From positions 23,805,567 to 23,869,566 of the forward strand of contig OX579636.1 of assembly GCA_951230915.1 (NCBI GenBank): a DNA stretch of 64,000 nt. The letters run 5' to 3'. The notes beneath the pieces are model-generated. The model was not told the origin of the DNA and did not search any database. It saw only the letters and a program-made list of their open reading frames with translations. Positions 37,330 to 48,685 of this stretch are shown in pieces. Both the position numbers and the translations under genes were made by a program. This DNA comes from Antitrichia curtipendula (taxonomy: Eukaryota; Streptophyta; Bryopsida; Hypnales; Leucodontaceae). The first letter of the stretch is position 1. Every line of letters starts with the position of its first letter.

Positions 37330-38965
37330 ATTTTTTTTTAAATTTCCACCGCGTGGATTGCAAGATATTAGCATTTGAAGTGACAAAAATCCTTTTCTTA
37401 GCCTTGCTAAAAACCGGGCAATTGTACTTTACAAGATCACATTTGTAAGAAAAAACGTCCAAAATGGTGATACTTCTTTGGATTCATTCTTCAAAGCAAA
37501 TTGGTTACATGCTTGAAAAATTTCAGATCATTTGGAATTATACAACATATACAAAAAAAATAGTAAGTAGAAAAAAGTAGAAAATGATTCAAAATATAAA
37601 ATTGTTAAGAATTTAGTTATGGATTTGAAAAATGCCAATTCCAATGTTTGAAATGTTGTAATAAAAAATCTAAATCCTATAATTTTATTTTTTTCTAAAA
37701 ATATTGAAAATTAAATAAAATAAAAGACTTAAAATTTTATTTTAGAATAAAAAATCCATAATTGCCCGCAAACTAAACTCCTCATAACTTTTGGCTCATT
37801 GATCCAAATGGAATGATTCAATGTTGTCCACAGATATATAACTCTAGAAAACCAATTTCAAATTTTTGTTTATGAAAAAAGTGATTTTTTTTGTCTATCC
37901 AGACTGCCCATTTAGGAAAACAAACAAACATATTAGGTCATAATTTTTTATTCATATTTTCAAATGTCATGAAATTTAGTGCATGTGAAAGATATTCCTT
38001 GTCCCAAACTTTTATTAAAATATGCAAATCTCCAGTTACACTTACCTGCCCAAAATTTGGATGTTGCCCAAAAAGTATTCTCTCCGTTTCAAAATGATAT
38101 TTTTGTTTGACAAAATGTTCTAAATTAAGGTCAAAAACCAATATTTTTAAATTTTATTTTGAGGTATAAATAAAATATAATGGTATCCTACTATACTCCA
38201 AATTTGAGCTTCAAAATCATTATGAAATTGAAATTGTGGAGCTTCAGAATGTGAATTTTGAGACCTTTCTAGAGGAGCAACACTAGCCAATGAATTCTAC
38301 AATTCCCACGCTATGTAATGAAACCATCTGTCTTCTTGCAATGAGTTGTAGTTCCCGACAATGAAATTTTGTTTTATTTATTTAAAAATAGAAAACAAAT
38401 AGATGGCTTTGCAAACCTAAGTAGTGTAAATGTATAGTAAATTAAGTCAAGAAGATTAATTTATGCATGATGTTACCTTCCATCAAGAGTTGAGCCAGCT
38501 ACCATGTTGTGTTGTAAGATTGGTTGGACATGATGTCACCTTCTAGCAAAAGTAGCCCCCTTGTTGTGCCATAATGGCTCCATGAAAATGGAATAGTGAT
38601 TGGTCCCACAATGAATTATTCTAAATTTAAGAAAAAACATTTGTGTTAATTGTTAAGGGGGAATTTATTTATAGCCATTGTGCTTCATTTTGTGGGCTCT
38701 TCCTCTACATCACATGAGGAAGATCATTTTGGGACAAATTTTTGAGGCCAACCGGAAGATCATTTTGAGATGGAGGGAGTAACACATTAGGCCAAAAAAG
38801 TTTATTTGTATTTTCAAATGTCATGAAATTTAGTGCATATGAAAGATATTTTTCATCTTCACTTTTTATTAAAAATTAAGTCTAAAATATGAAAATCTCC
38901 AATTACACATATCTGCCCAAAAAATTATGTTGCTAGAATATGCATACTGGTCTTGTAGAGGTTAA
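37330..38965. mobile_element. Truncated TTAA-family element split by a Stowaway-like MITE
   Basis: From about 37330 (TTTCCACCGCGTGGATTG) the sequence follows the element at 35848-36794 in the same orientation up to 38077, where a Stowaway-like MITE intervenes. After it, 38780-38961 repeats the terminal part (TCAAATGTCATGAAATTTAG appears both before, near 37963, and after, near 38815) and ends GTAGAGG then TTAA (38962-38965). The left end is missing. The duplicated terminal segment means either two overlapping copies or a local tandem duplication. Confidence 0.72.
38076..38781. mobile_element. Stowaway-like (Tc1/mariner) MITE, copy 1
   Basis: Flanked by TA at 38076-38077 and 38780-38781. Ends: TTCTCTCCGTTTCAAAATGA on the left; on the right, complemented, CTCCCTCCATCTCAAAATGA. 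Near the right end a second copy of the end motif (GATCATTTTGGGACAA) sits internally, exactly as in copy 2 at 47963-48685. The CTCCCTCCGT end and TA target are hallmarks of plant Stowaway-type MITEs mobilised by mariner-like transposases. Confidence 0.88.
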
Positions 38966-39499
38966 TCAACCAAACCTTATTACCATCTGTTCTTGGTGTA
39001 CTTTGTGAAAATTTGCTTGTAATATTTGCTTAAATGAAGTATTTGCATATATAAAGTTCTTTTTTGAGTGATGAGCATTGGACAATGGCTTCAAAATAAC
39101 AATACTTAGATTTGCGGTTTTTTAATTTCATTACCAAAAAAGATAAAGAGAGTGATGCACATAAAAAAATTGAAAAATGAGCATTCACTACCAAAGGAGG
39201 AGATATTTCAAAGGCTTGTTTAGAGGCTTAGAAGAGATGATTAAAGAGTATTGTTGAAGTCAAAGGTCAAACCATCTAAATCTTCAAAGACTTAACAAAA
39301 GGTTTGTTCACTTTGGCAACCAATCTATGCAATTGTAAAACAACATTGTAATATTCAAGCAACTTTAAATTATTTACGAGCAATGTAGATAGACTTTTTC
39401 AATTACTTTTTAAACTTTTTGAAGAACAAGACAATTAGACATGTTTAAGTCACTTAGAAGCTGGAATGAAGTGTGAACCGAGACCAATAAGCAGGAAGT

Positions 39500-41580
39500 T
39501 ATTGAAATGACTAATAGTCCGTTGGTTAAGGTTAGTTATAGTCGGTTAAGGACTAATAGACAAGGCAGTTAACCACCTGGTTAGTTACAGCCAAGAACGT
39601 ACAAAGACTAATTGACTTTCGTTTTTCCTCTCTCTCTCAAGCTTGCAGTGATTGCTTGCTTCTTATTAAAATGTATCCGTTTAGTTCTTCAATATAACTT
39701 TGTCTATTCGTCTAATGTTTGTGTAGCCAGGGATTGGCTTTGTTTATTTGTTGTTTGTGTGATTGCCGGAGATTAATATTGCTTTGCTTTCCTATTCTTT
39801 TGCGAGTCCATTAGTCGAGAGCTATTAAGTCCATAAAATTTGTCAATTGATCTTTTGATTGTGTTAAGGCAACCAGTGATTGGTGTGACGATTGTTGTTC
39901 ATTCTGTTTAAATCTAATAGGCGACAGTGGAGAGCTGATGTCAAATAGACTTTGGTTGTTTAAGTTTGTAATAGCCAGAGATTAGTGCTTCCTTTGTGTA
40001 AAGTCAAGTAGACGGAAGTTAAGTTATCATGGAGCATACTGGAGGACAAATGGCGAAGGAAGCGGGAGTGTCTGCTGTCAAATGGACTGCGTGTCAATTG
40101 CAAAATCAAGAGTTGCAGAACGGCGAATGAAGGAAGACAGAAGACAAATAGATGGTAAGTGAACTTGACTATAGTTGTGATAAGTTTATTAATTTTAAAT
40201 GTTTCCTCAGTTTGTCCAATTGACGAAGTCCAATTTTTATAACATTGTAATGAAACTGTGAGAGTGTATGACAATTGGTCATATGGTTATTCTTTTTAAA
40301 CTACCAGTGAGTGGTGGTCTGTCTGTATGTTTAATCTTGATTCATCAAATTGACAAGTGAACAATATTTGAATATGAATGGAGCCAATAGTTGGCAGTAC
40401 GAAATTTGTGATTGTTGAAGCAGTCAAATTGTGAGTTGGTTAAGCTTTAAAATCATTGATGTCAAATTAGTCAATGTTGGGATAGTATTGATAATTTGAA
40501 TATAGTTTTAGAAGGAAGTATAGTAGAAAGATAAATAGTCTATGTGATACTTGTTAAGAATTATATTTGAAGTTTGTTTCTTGTGGTTTTGGACTAATAG
40601 TCTTAATGGAAATAATTAACGAATGTCAACTGGACTGAACTGTATGAGTTATGTTTCAATTGTATTGTAAGGATACCCTCTGTATTCTTAAGACTGAGTA
40701 TGACTAATTGCCTGGATTGATAAGTGTATGGGTGTCGTTGTAGTCGAATTGTCTGTGTGTATGAGATATAAGATAAATATAGTGTGAGACTTTTAGTTAA
40801 AACTTATTTTACAGTGAAGGTCAAATTGACTCTAACTTGATGTTGCAAGTGCAGTGTGCAGGAAAAAAAGGAGTATCTTTAGAAATAGAATCTTTATGTA
40901 AAGTTATGTACTAACCTTGTGTGGGAATTTGGACAAATTGACCATTTATTGGTTATAGTTAGTACATTAGTGTAGCTGACTATTTGACAAAGTAGTAATT
41001 AGCAATCATGTTAAATTGTAAATGTGCACTGTGGAACTTGGTCCAATTGACATATTAAACTAATGCAAAACTCAGTGAACAAAGCTGAAATGACTAATTG
41101 ACATGATCTATTCATAAAGGACCTATAACTCTTACCTTTGCATGCTTTGCATACTGAACTGAAACCAATTGACTTACTGTTGTGATATTTGCATACCTGC
41201 ATTTTAGCAATTAGGCTAATAAGATAGTAATTGAGTCCAATTGACAATCTACTAAAATTAAGGAAGTAATTAAAGAGGATGGATTTATATAAATTTGTAC
41301 TGTGGGTTTGATTAAGTTGATAGAACAGGAGCCATGATTATTTGACATATCCAGACTATTTGACACTAGAATTCTAGTACAAGACGGTGACCGTAGGTCT
41401 ATAGAAATTCTCATGGGAATGGACTGATACTCGTATAGATTAGGACAGTAAATACATTTATACCATACAAATACATAAATAATGAAACTTTAATTTATTT
41501 ATTGAGTGATAAACCCTACGTAAAAGTGACCTTAGATACAAAACGATAGACTAATTGACTACTCCCCTAGATTCAAGAAC
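39500..41580. repeat. Island of GTCMAATTGAC-like words
   Basis: A near-palindromic word (consensus about GTCMAATTGAC, also GACTAATTGAC) recurs nearly 30 times. Examples: GACTAATTGAC at about 39610, 41091 and 41550; GTCCAATTGAC near 40215, 41040 and 41236; GTCAAATTGACTC near 40821; GACAAATTGACC near 40931; ACCAATTGACTT near 41163. Spacing is irregular (about 15 to 190 bases) and the DNA between words is unrelated. A pyrimidine tract and CTTGCAGTGATTGCTTGC lie at 39620-39665. No pol or gag frame was seen. Confidence 0.6.
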
Positions 41581-41723
41581 CACCACTAAGAATTTCCTTG
41601 GGTTTTGTTCCCAAGTAAAATTTATGCTACAAGCAACTTTTAAAAGACCAAGAGATTTATCTAGTGTGTATGATGCTTTATCATGAGGAACCATGTATGA
41701 ATGGTTTCACCCTAATGGTAACC

Positions 41724-42000
41724 TTAACCCCTTACAAATGATCAAAAAACGTTTTTTTTAGCAACATAGCAATTTTGGCAAACTCACTAAAAACGTAAAC
41801 ATTCATTATATTTTTTGAATTTTTTTGGGATGTAAGATTTATGATTACCTTGCCGCTCCACCAAATCTTTTACAATTGGATTTTCTATGAGGAATTATAG
41901 GAAAAAATGTTGTTTTTCATGGATGGAAGGCAACACAGGCAAGGTTATTTACACTAGAGCAAAATTTGCATTGCAATGCTCGGAGGAGCTTGAATAGCTT
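41724..42000 (+). mobile_element. TTAA-bounded MITE-like element, left end only
   Basis: TTAA at 41724-41727, then CCCCTTACAAATGATCAAAA and AGCAACATAGCAATTTTGG, matching the order of landmarks at 5316 and 15940. No right end found; the boundary at 42000 is a guess. Confidence 0.5.
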
Positions 42001-44220
42001 TTCACCCCAGATTCAAACCAAGGTGCTTTTCTATTATTTTTTTGAACTAATAAATTTGTTACAATATATAAAGAGGTGGTGATAGGAAAGTGGTTGCTCT
42101 ATGACTTTCCTTGCCTAATGTGGCAGTTACTCCTTAATGTCATACTTGGACTTAGGAAATTCAAATGCCAAAAAAATTCATTGAGTCAAACAAAGTAGTA
42201 GTATCTAAATTTAACACTTATTAGAGATGTGGTGATCTTAAGTGCATGTCCAAAAAAATATGGCATGTGCTTGGTAGAAAATGGCAGAGATGCCAATAAA
42301 ATTGGTTTTGTAATTTTTTGAGTTTGTATGAATAAAATAGGAATTGTTGAAAACAAATATGTAGATGCACCTATTGTAGAGGAAAAAAGAGACATTCAAG
42401 AAATTGTATTACATATGTAAGATTGAAGAAATAAATATTTTTAATTTAAAAAAAATGGCACCACAAATTCCAACGTCATCACTCTACCACAAATGTGACA
42501 AGTAATTTCAACAAGAATGATAATTTGTCTACACAAAGATGATAACTCAAGTCTCAGAAGTTGTACTACTTACTTTCAACTAAGACCCCATAGCAAAACT
42601 AGAAACAACATTAGACATTTTTTGAAGCCATAAAATGACTGTTTTAGGACTATTCCTCTTTCAATGAACTAATGCATTATTGTCTAAATACTAAAATATT
42701 AAAAAATTAAAAAATATATTTTGAAATAAATTAATAATATTATCTTACATGACAATCTCTCAATCACATTAAACTATAGATTTACAGAGTTCCTAAGTTC
42801 CCATAGTCCAAACACTTGCAGTCTTCTCTAAGCCTTATAAAACCTCTAATGCAAGGATGTCATTGAACTTGAACCCATAACTATTGTATTTGTGATTGTC
42901 TTTGATCTCCAATTCTTTTTTTCCATCAAAGCAAGAATGTAGTAACAAGGTCGACAATTCTATTTGGACGGCTTCATAGCAACATTGACGTTGCAGTTGT
43001 GAGCTTGCAACCATATCTTATTAAGTAGACAACTACAATTTATGTAGATAACTTTGCCATAACTCTTGTTGAACTAGTTTCTTCTCCACCATTGCAATTT
43101 GAAGCTAAGATTGTTTTGCAACTAGTTTGTCGGATTGACGAGAGAACTTTTATCATACCAAGTACTTTTGCGCAAAACATTGACGTTCTTTAGTGGTGCT
43201 TATAGTTGCGGATCTTGAACTTCTCTCTTAAGTTGTCTTCTCAATTGTGCGATCTTTTAGTTATATTGATGTATTCTAAGAATGGACAAGCTATGATGAA
43301 GAGAGAGATAGAAAATTGAATTTCAAAATATCGCTTAGATTGCTTCATATAACTTATTGCTCCAACCGTCTTATTGCATTTTCTACCATTATTCCATTCA
43401 AACGCTTATTTGCAACTTACTTGTCAGCTTTTACTCGAGCTTCTACTTCTCTCTCGGCCTTCTCTTGTTTTCATTTTTCTTTGTTTGCTTCGACTATTAA
43501 TAGAATAGTTGATGTCGGACTTCCGTGTTTGGATAGTGGTTTATGGACTGGGAGGTCTTTTTACATCAAGATTAAAAATTGGTCAATGTCATTGTTGCCA
43601 TTACTTATGGAAATTTTTCCTTCTCCATTAATATCATTGCTTTCATTGTTGCAATCCTCAACAATATTAAATTAGCGCCTACTCAAGTTTTCATCTACTT
43701 CAATCAAAATTGACTTCAAGCACTGTGCATACTCTTTCTCCTCATCAAAAATATAATTTGAATGTAGATCATTATTGCCGTCTGTTTTTGTTGAATATAA
43801 TAATAATTTTGCAGAGAAGATTTTAGATTGGTAATGTGTGGTATTAAAGTTTGAATCTTGTGCTTGATTAAAGCTCTCTATTGAAATTTTTAGTTGCAGC
43901 CAAATCAATCACTTCAGACACAGATAATTCCTTGTAACATTCATTATCATCCATTTTTCCATCCATAGCTTGCGGCAATGTAAATTGAATGGAAAGATGC
44001 CAAATTTACAGAAGCCTCATCATCTATGTCTTTGCTTATATGTCTATAGATGCATTGGCTTCACAATCCTTAATGTAATTTGTTGAAAAGTCTTACTTCT
44101 CAAAATATTAAAACTTGGAATGTGATAGCCAATGGCATTCACGCAATACAATACTGAAACTCCAAAAGTCATTCCCACTCTTTTGGAATAATTAAATGTA
44201 AATTTCACACAACAATCTTT
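42001..44220. other. AT-rich stretch, no gene recognised
   Basis: The open frame 43316-43675 (plus) is Ser/Leu/Phe-rich and has no recognisable domain; 43672-43908 (minus) likewise. Part of this may be remains of the Tigger-like element detected at 44221-44345. Confidence 0.35.
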
Positions 44221-44345
44221 GCCAAAATCTGCCCTCTTTCATTAAGTCCAACTTTAGCTCTAGATTCATCGCAATTCCAAATGTGAGATGTAATAAAACT
44301 CCGCTTTAGCATAGTTTACTAATTTTCATAAAAGTAGCCACATGA
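44221..44345 (-). pseudogene. Fragment of a second pogo/Tigger-like transposase
   Basis: The minus strand reads SHIWNCDESRAKVGLNERGQ and then ILAKIVV. This matches the first catalytic block of DDE_1 (pogo/Tigger) transposases, whose signature is IWNxDE(S/T)G. The glycine after DES is replaced by Arg. Surrounding minus-strand sequence (about 43.7-45.6 kb) has only short open pieces that I could not join into a colinear protein. Only this block is called. It differs clearly from the relic at 32.5-34.1 kb (NCDES versus NVDKS). Confidence 0.55.
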
Positions 44346-45990
44346 CTTGGAAACAATCATTGTCCCACCTAACGTTTAAACTTTAAGACGTACATAAGTA
44401 AATTGGAATGCCGCTTTTAAAATCAATAAAGTCATTGTAATCCCAAAATCCTTTTATTTAAAGGTGTCATCCATAATTAGGTGGCCTCCACTACCTTCAC
44501 CATCAACATTGTGATGTTGATTGGATGTCCATACATAGTTTATCATGCCCATGATATATTTCACAATTTTCTTTATCTCCACCAATTAATGAATTGGCTT
44601 TTTTCCTATTTTGAAATGAAGTCAATTTTATGACATGATTCATAAAAATACTTTGGAGAATATTGAAATCCATAGTTGAAATTTTAATTAGATATCATTT
44701 TTCAACAATAATCACGGTTGCTTTTAGTTGATCATTTGTCCAATTTCTTATTTATAATAATTTTTGGCCTCTCTTTCTATTCAAATGAAGAACGATTAGA
44801 ACTTCTAAAGAAGCTGGGAATGTGCACTCTTCACATATATTTTATTTTCAACATTTTTCATATTGCTTTGAAGTAGCATTCCTAAAAGTGACAACAAAAA
44901 TAGTAGGTGTCTGATCTCAAGCAACAAGTCCAGGGCCAAAGGAATTTGTGCTTGAACTTCCATCCAAACCACTATTTTTTGCTTTAATAGACTTCAAGGC
45001 TCTCTAAACAACATTGATTGATTGCAAACTATGTCGTTGCAATTGTCATACAACATCTCACAATGTCAATTTGGTCCTCCAGTCTATAATCTTCTTTCAT
45101 TGTAAGGGCTTTGCTAAGGTTCTTGCTATAGTTGTTCCATACTCCATTGTCATGGTCGTCTTGGGCCTTGTAGTGCCTATACAATACAATTGAATAAAAT
45201 ATCTTCTACGCTTAAATCTTTTTTGCCTTTATTGCTTCCACGTCCAAAATTGTCTAGAAGTTGCTATCTCTCCTCTTGTTGCCATTACTATGCAAGAAAA
45301 TACTTGATATTCGACCACAGACCACCTCTTTTTGACATTATGGCTTTAGGCATGGACCATTGCAACATGTATAAGCTCTTTTTTTGATTGATCTCGATTC
45401 TATGTGCCTTGGTGTACCCAAGTTCGTCTTGGAGATTCCAGTTCCTGTATTGTACGCACTCTTCAAATGTTTGTCTGCATATTTTGATCTCTACTAAAGT
45501 CGTCATGACTTTTTGTCACAAATTTTCAGCTTCCTTCTCAATGCTTTGGCTCCTACCAGAATTTGAACCTTGTCTCTCTTCATATATTATTGCAATTTCA
45601 TCTCCAACCCACGTGTAATTGTCAATGCATAAGTTCATTTGGTCATGTCCGTTTTGAACTTTCCTTGAGGACATGTGAATGTCATAAAATTGCAGAAGAA
45701 GTGTATTCCAAACTGTTTATGAAAATCACTAGCCCCCTCCAAACTCATTGTAAGTGTTTTTATATCCATCCTTAATATGAAATAAGTACAACTAGGTTCT
45801 TGGATTTGATGTGTAAATTTTTTTATGTGGATACCTGTGAACTAGATTTTGCACTCTCACAAAACCCAGGAAACAATAGTATAGGGGTTCTTTGTTTTAG
45901 GGAAAGGTTTAAATTAGTCTAACATTTTATGACTAAAAGTCACTTACAAATAGATTTATGTATACAAGTTTAATATAATATTATATCACT
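44346..45990. other. Stretch with only short unrecognised frames
   Basis: Minus-strand pieces (for example 45288-45506, containing SMPKAIMSKRGGLW) may be decayed transposase, but no motif is secure. Plus-strand frames 45190-45387, 45388-45618 and 45563-45775 are not recognised. Confidence 0.3.
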
Positions 45991-46168
45991 CTTATTCCCG
46001 TATGTAAATTTTGTTGGCCAGTCCATTACCAATGTATGTATAAAGTCCCAGTCCTATATAGTGTTCTAAAGAAGGTCAAATCATTCTTTGTCAAATAAAT
46101 CAGGTTTTGTCAAATGAATCTTATAGGATGCATGCACTAGGACGTAATCATGACAAGATAGTATTGAT

Positions 46169-46240
<72 letters not shown>

Positions 46241-46420
46241 CATTCATTATACCTTTTTATGTTTTATGTCAAATAGTCTAGTCAATTAATGTGATCATGC
46301 AAGAATGACTAACATTTCCGTATTCTATGTCAAATGATTCCCAGTTGTGCAATGTATGATGATGTCAACTATTTCTTAATCCTTTTGCTTTTGTTAAATT
46401 AGGTCAAATGAATCCAAACA
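45991..46420. repeat. Cluster of GTCAAATGAWTC-like words
   Basis: GTCAAAT followed by AATC/GATTC/AGTC recurs at least seven times in about 350 bases: near 46075, 46091, 46108, 46268, 46328 and 46401, with a GTCAATTAATG variant near 46280. The TA microsatellite (46173-46238) interrupts the cluster. Same style as the island at 39.5-41.6 kb, but with a different dominant word. Confidence 0.5.
46173..46238. repeat. (TA)n microsatellite
   Basis: About 65 bases of uninterrupted TA dinucleotide. Confidence 0.97.
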
Positions 46421-47962
46421 CATTGTTAATCCTTGAAAATATACAAAACATACATTGAAACAATTTGCAATTTGACCCAACACATAAACTTATGACCAAG
46501 ACTTAAACAATTCCTTATAATAAAACATGCAAATTTTAAGACTAAAACTTGATTAAAACCACAACAAATCACCAAGGTTCCAAAACATGGAACAACTCAA
46601 TAAATAAATAAATAAATAATCAATAATTAAATTAATTAATTAAATTAATAAATTATTTATTAAAATAATTTCAGCTTACCCCTTGTAGCCCAAGCCCAAT
46701 ACCTCAAGGCCGTGCAAATAAACTTAAAATCTGAAAACAGTCCCTGAAAATGCTGAAATTTACAAATTAATGGTCAAAAGACCTGTATCCATAGACTGCA
46801 GCCCCTATGGCCGTGGAGATTGGGACCCTGTGACCGCACAATGGAGCCCCCAAGACCGTGCAAACTTTGATTTCAGCACAACGAGCTTGCACAGACTGCT
46901 GCGATGCTTCTTGCTGCGATGCTTCTTGATCAACAAAAAAAAATTCAATTCGGGTGCAATTTGGGTGCAAATTCAATTCAGAAATTTCTTGAGGATTTGC
47001 TTGCGCAACTGATCTATCAGTGCATCAGAATCCCACAACAATCGAATTCACCTAGAATTTTGTAATTTGATTCTTTTGTGATGAGATTGGATCAGGTGCA
47101 AGTTGCGGTGACTACTTTGACAACTGCACTTCCCGATTCAAGCCCAAATTTGGATTGTTGATTGCGTGTGTAATTACAATCGCGATTACTGCTTATGCTT
47201 GTTTGCAACCATTGATTGAAGGAAAAAAAAAAAAAAAATTGTTTCTCTCTTGCCTGCCAAGTCTGTGCTCTTCACTGTGATCACCGCACAAATGTTCTGA
47301 ACTGGGATGCAATTCAATCCAAGATTCAAAAGCTTCTAATTCAATTCATGATCTGATAGATTGTCACGATCTCCCCCGAATTGCAAGCGAGCACCAGGCA
47401 AGCAAAAATTGACCAAGAAGGGAGAAAACCTTACTGAGATTTTGATCTTCTTCGCTCTGCTTCCAATCTTTACTGCTCTTGATTCTCCATGTCCTTTGCA
47501 CCCTCAAATTGCACTTCCAACTGCAAGTTCCAAATTTTGTCACTGGCTTGCTCCTGATGAATCTCCATTGTATTGCAATCTCCTGGCAAACTTTTGCTTC
47601 AAAACTTCTCGGATTCTCTGCCGCTACTTGCACCTGCTTCCTTTGATTTTAATACTCCTGCAACTCTTGACCTTCACTGATCCTCAAGCTAGTTGGTTGG
47701 ATCAAACAAATAATCTCGACATACAGCTCGATTAATTGTTTTGTCACTAAGCCCATTGCAATTTGAAATTGGAATTTGATGATCCTTCAGCGTTTTTGTA
47801 CTTGCAACTTTCTTGTTTGCTAGTTTTGATGATCTCACCTTAACAATTCTCTTAGAAATTTCTTTTACTTTCACAGCCAGAATGAATTCTCACAATAATA
47901 CTCAAATTTTAACAATTCATAATAATAAATATAATACAAACATATAAACACATATAAACACA
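46421..47962. other. Stretch rich in TGCAATT / AATTGCA words, no gene recognised
   Basis: Short AAAT/AATT simple repeats lie at 46600-46660. From about 46930 to 47800, TGCAATT or AATTGCA and the pair ATTCAATTC recur often. The open frame 47361-47735 (plus, 124 residues) is leucine-rich after residue 30 but matches no family I recognise, and it spans these words, so I do not call it a gene. Confidence 0.35.
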
Positions 47963-48685
47963 TACTCCCTCCGTCCCAAAATGATCTTCTTGTTCGACTA
48001 AATGTTTCAGATTAAGGTAAAAAATTAATGCTTTTCAATTCCGTTTTGAACTAAAAATAAATGTCAATACTCTCCAATTGTCCTCCTAATTTAAGCTTGA
48101 GATTCTTTTTTAATTAAAAGTTATAGAGATTTGAAAAGTGGGTTTTTAGGGCCTTTGGAGAGGAGCACCGGTGGCCAATGGATTGAACACTTTGCGCGTT
48201 GTTTGTTGTGGCTTTTCATCTTCCCGCTACGTGACCTGTGACTCCCGCGTGTGTGACCTGTGAATCCCGCGTTGGTGTTGCCCACTAGTGCATGGACAAA
48301 AATAGCCTAACCAGCAGAACGCAAGCTTGAACATCAACCTCTGGAGCAATGTAGCAAGGTAATCAGAGTTTTTTTTAATTTTTTAATTGAAAGAGCCCAA
48401 CAATGAAACAGGCGCAGGTATTTCCGAGTAACCGCAAGCCATGATCTCCGCCTATACCTCCCATTCGAAGCACCAAGGGAGTTTCCACTGATTAAAGTAC
48501 TCTATATTTATTGATTGCATGGGCCCGACTACTTGTTATTGTCATGATGGCCGCCTTGACTAAATCTATTGTCTATTACAAAGGGATTTCATTTCGCGGG
48601 CTATTTGTCCTAGTCACGGGAGGAAGATCATTTTGGGACAAGAAAATAAGGCCAACTAGAAGATCATTTTGGGACGGAGGGAGTA
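47963..48685. mobile_element. Stowaway-like (Tc1/mariner) MITE, copy 2
   Basis: TA at 47963-47964 and 48684-48685 flank a 719-bp element. The terminal inverted repeat is 26 bp and perfect, beginning CTCCCTCCGTCCCAAAATGA. A further internal copy of ATCATTTTGGGACAAG sits near 48630, shared with copy 1. Right half is richer in G and C (48180-48470). No transposase; the open frame 48511-48705 reads through the right end and is spurious. Confidence 0.93.

Noticed and set aside
39500..41580. LTR retrotransposon
   Set aside because: No matching direct long repeats, no primer-binding site and no gag, protease, integrase or reverse-transcriptase motif (such as YxDD) seen here or elsewhere in the window.
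45288..45506. Possible N-terminus of the 44.2-kb Tigger-like transposase
   Set aside because: The peptide does not match HTH or CENP-B motifs convincingly and cannot be joined to the catalytic block.
46173..46238. CRISPR-like or other functional array
   Set aside because: It is a plain TA microsatellite; no repeat-spacer arrangement exists anywhere in the window.
47361..47735. 124-residue open frame, leucine-rich
   Set aside because: No recognised domain. It lies in a stretch rich in reiterated TGCAATT words and an overlapping minus-strand frame is just as open.
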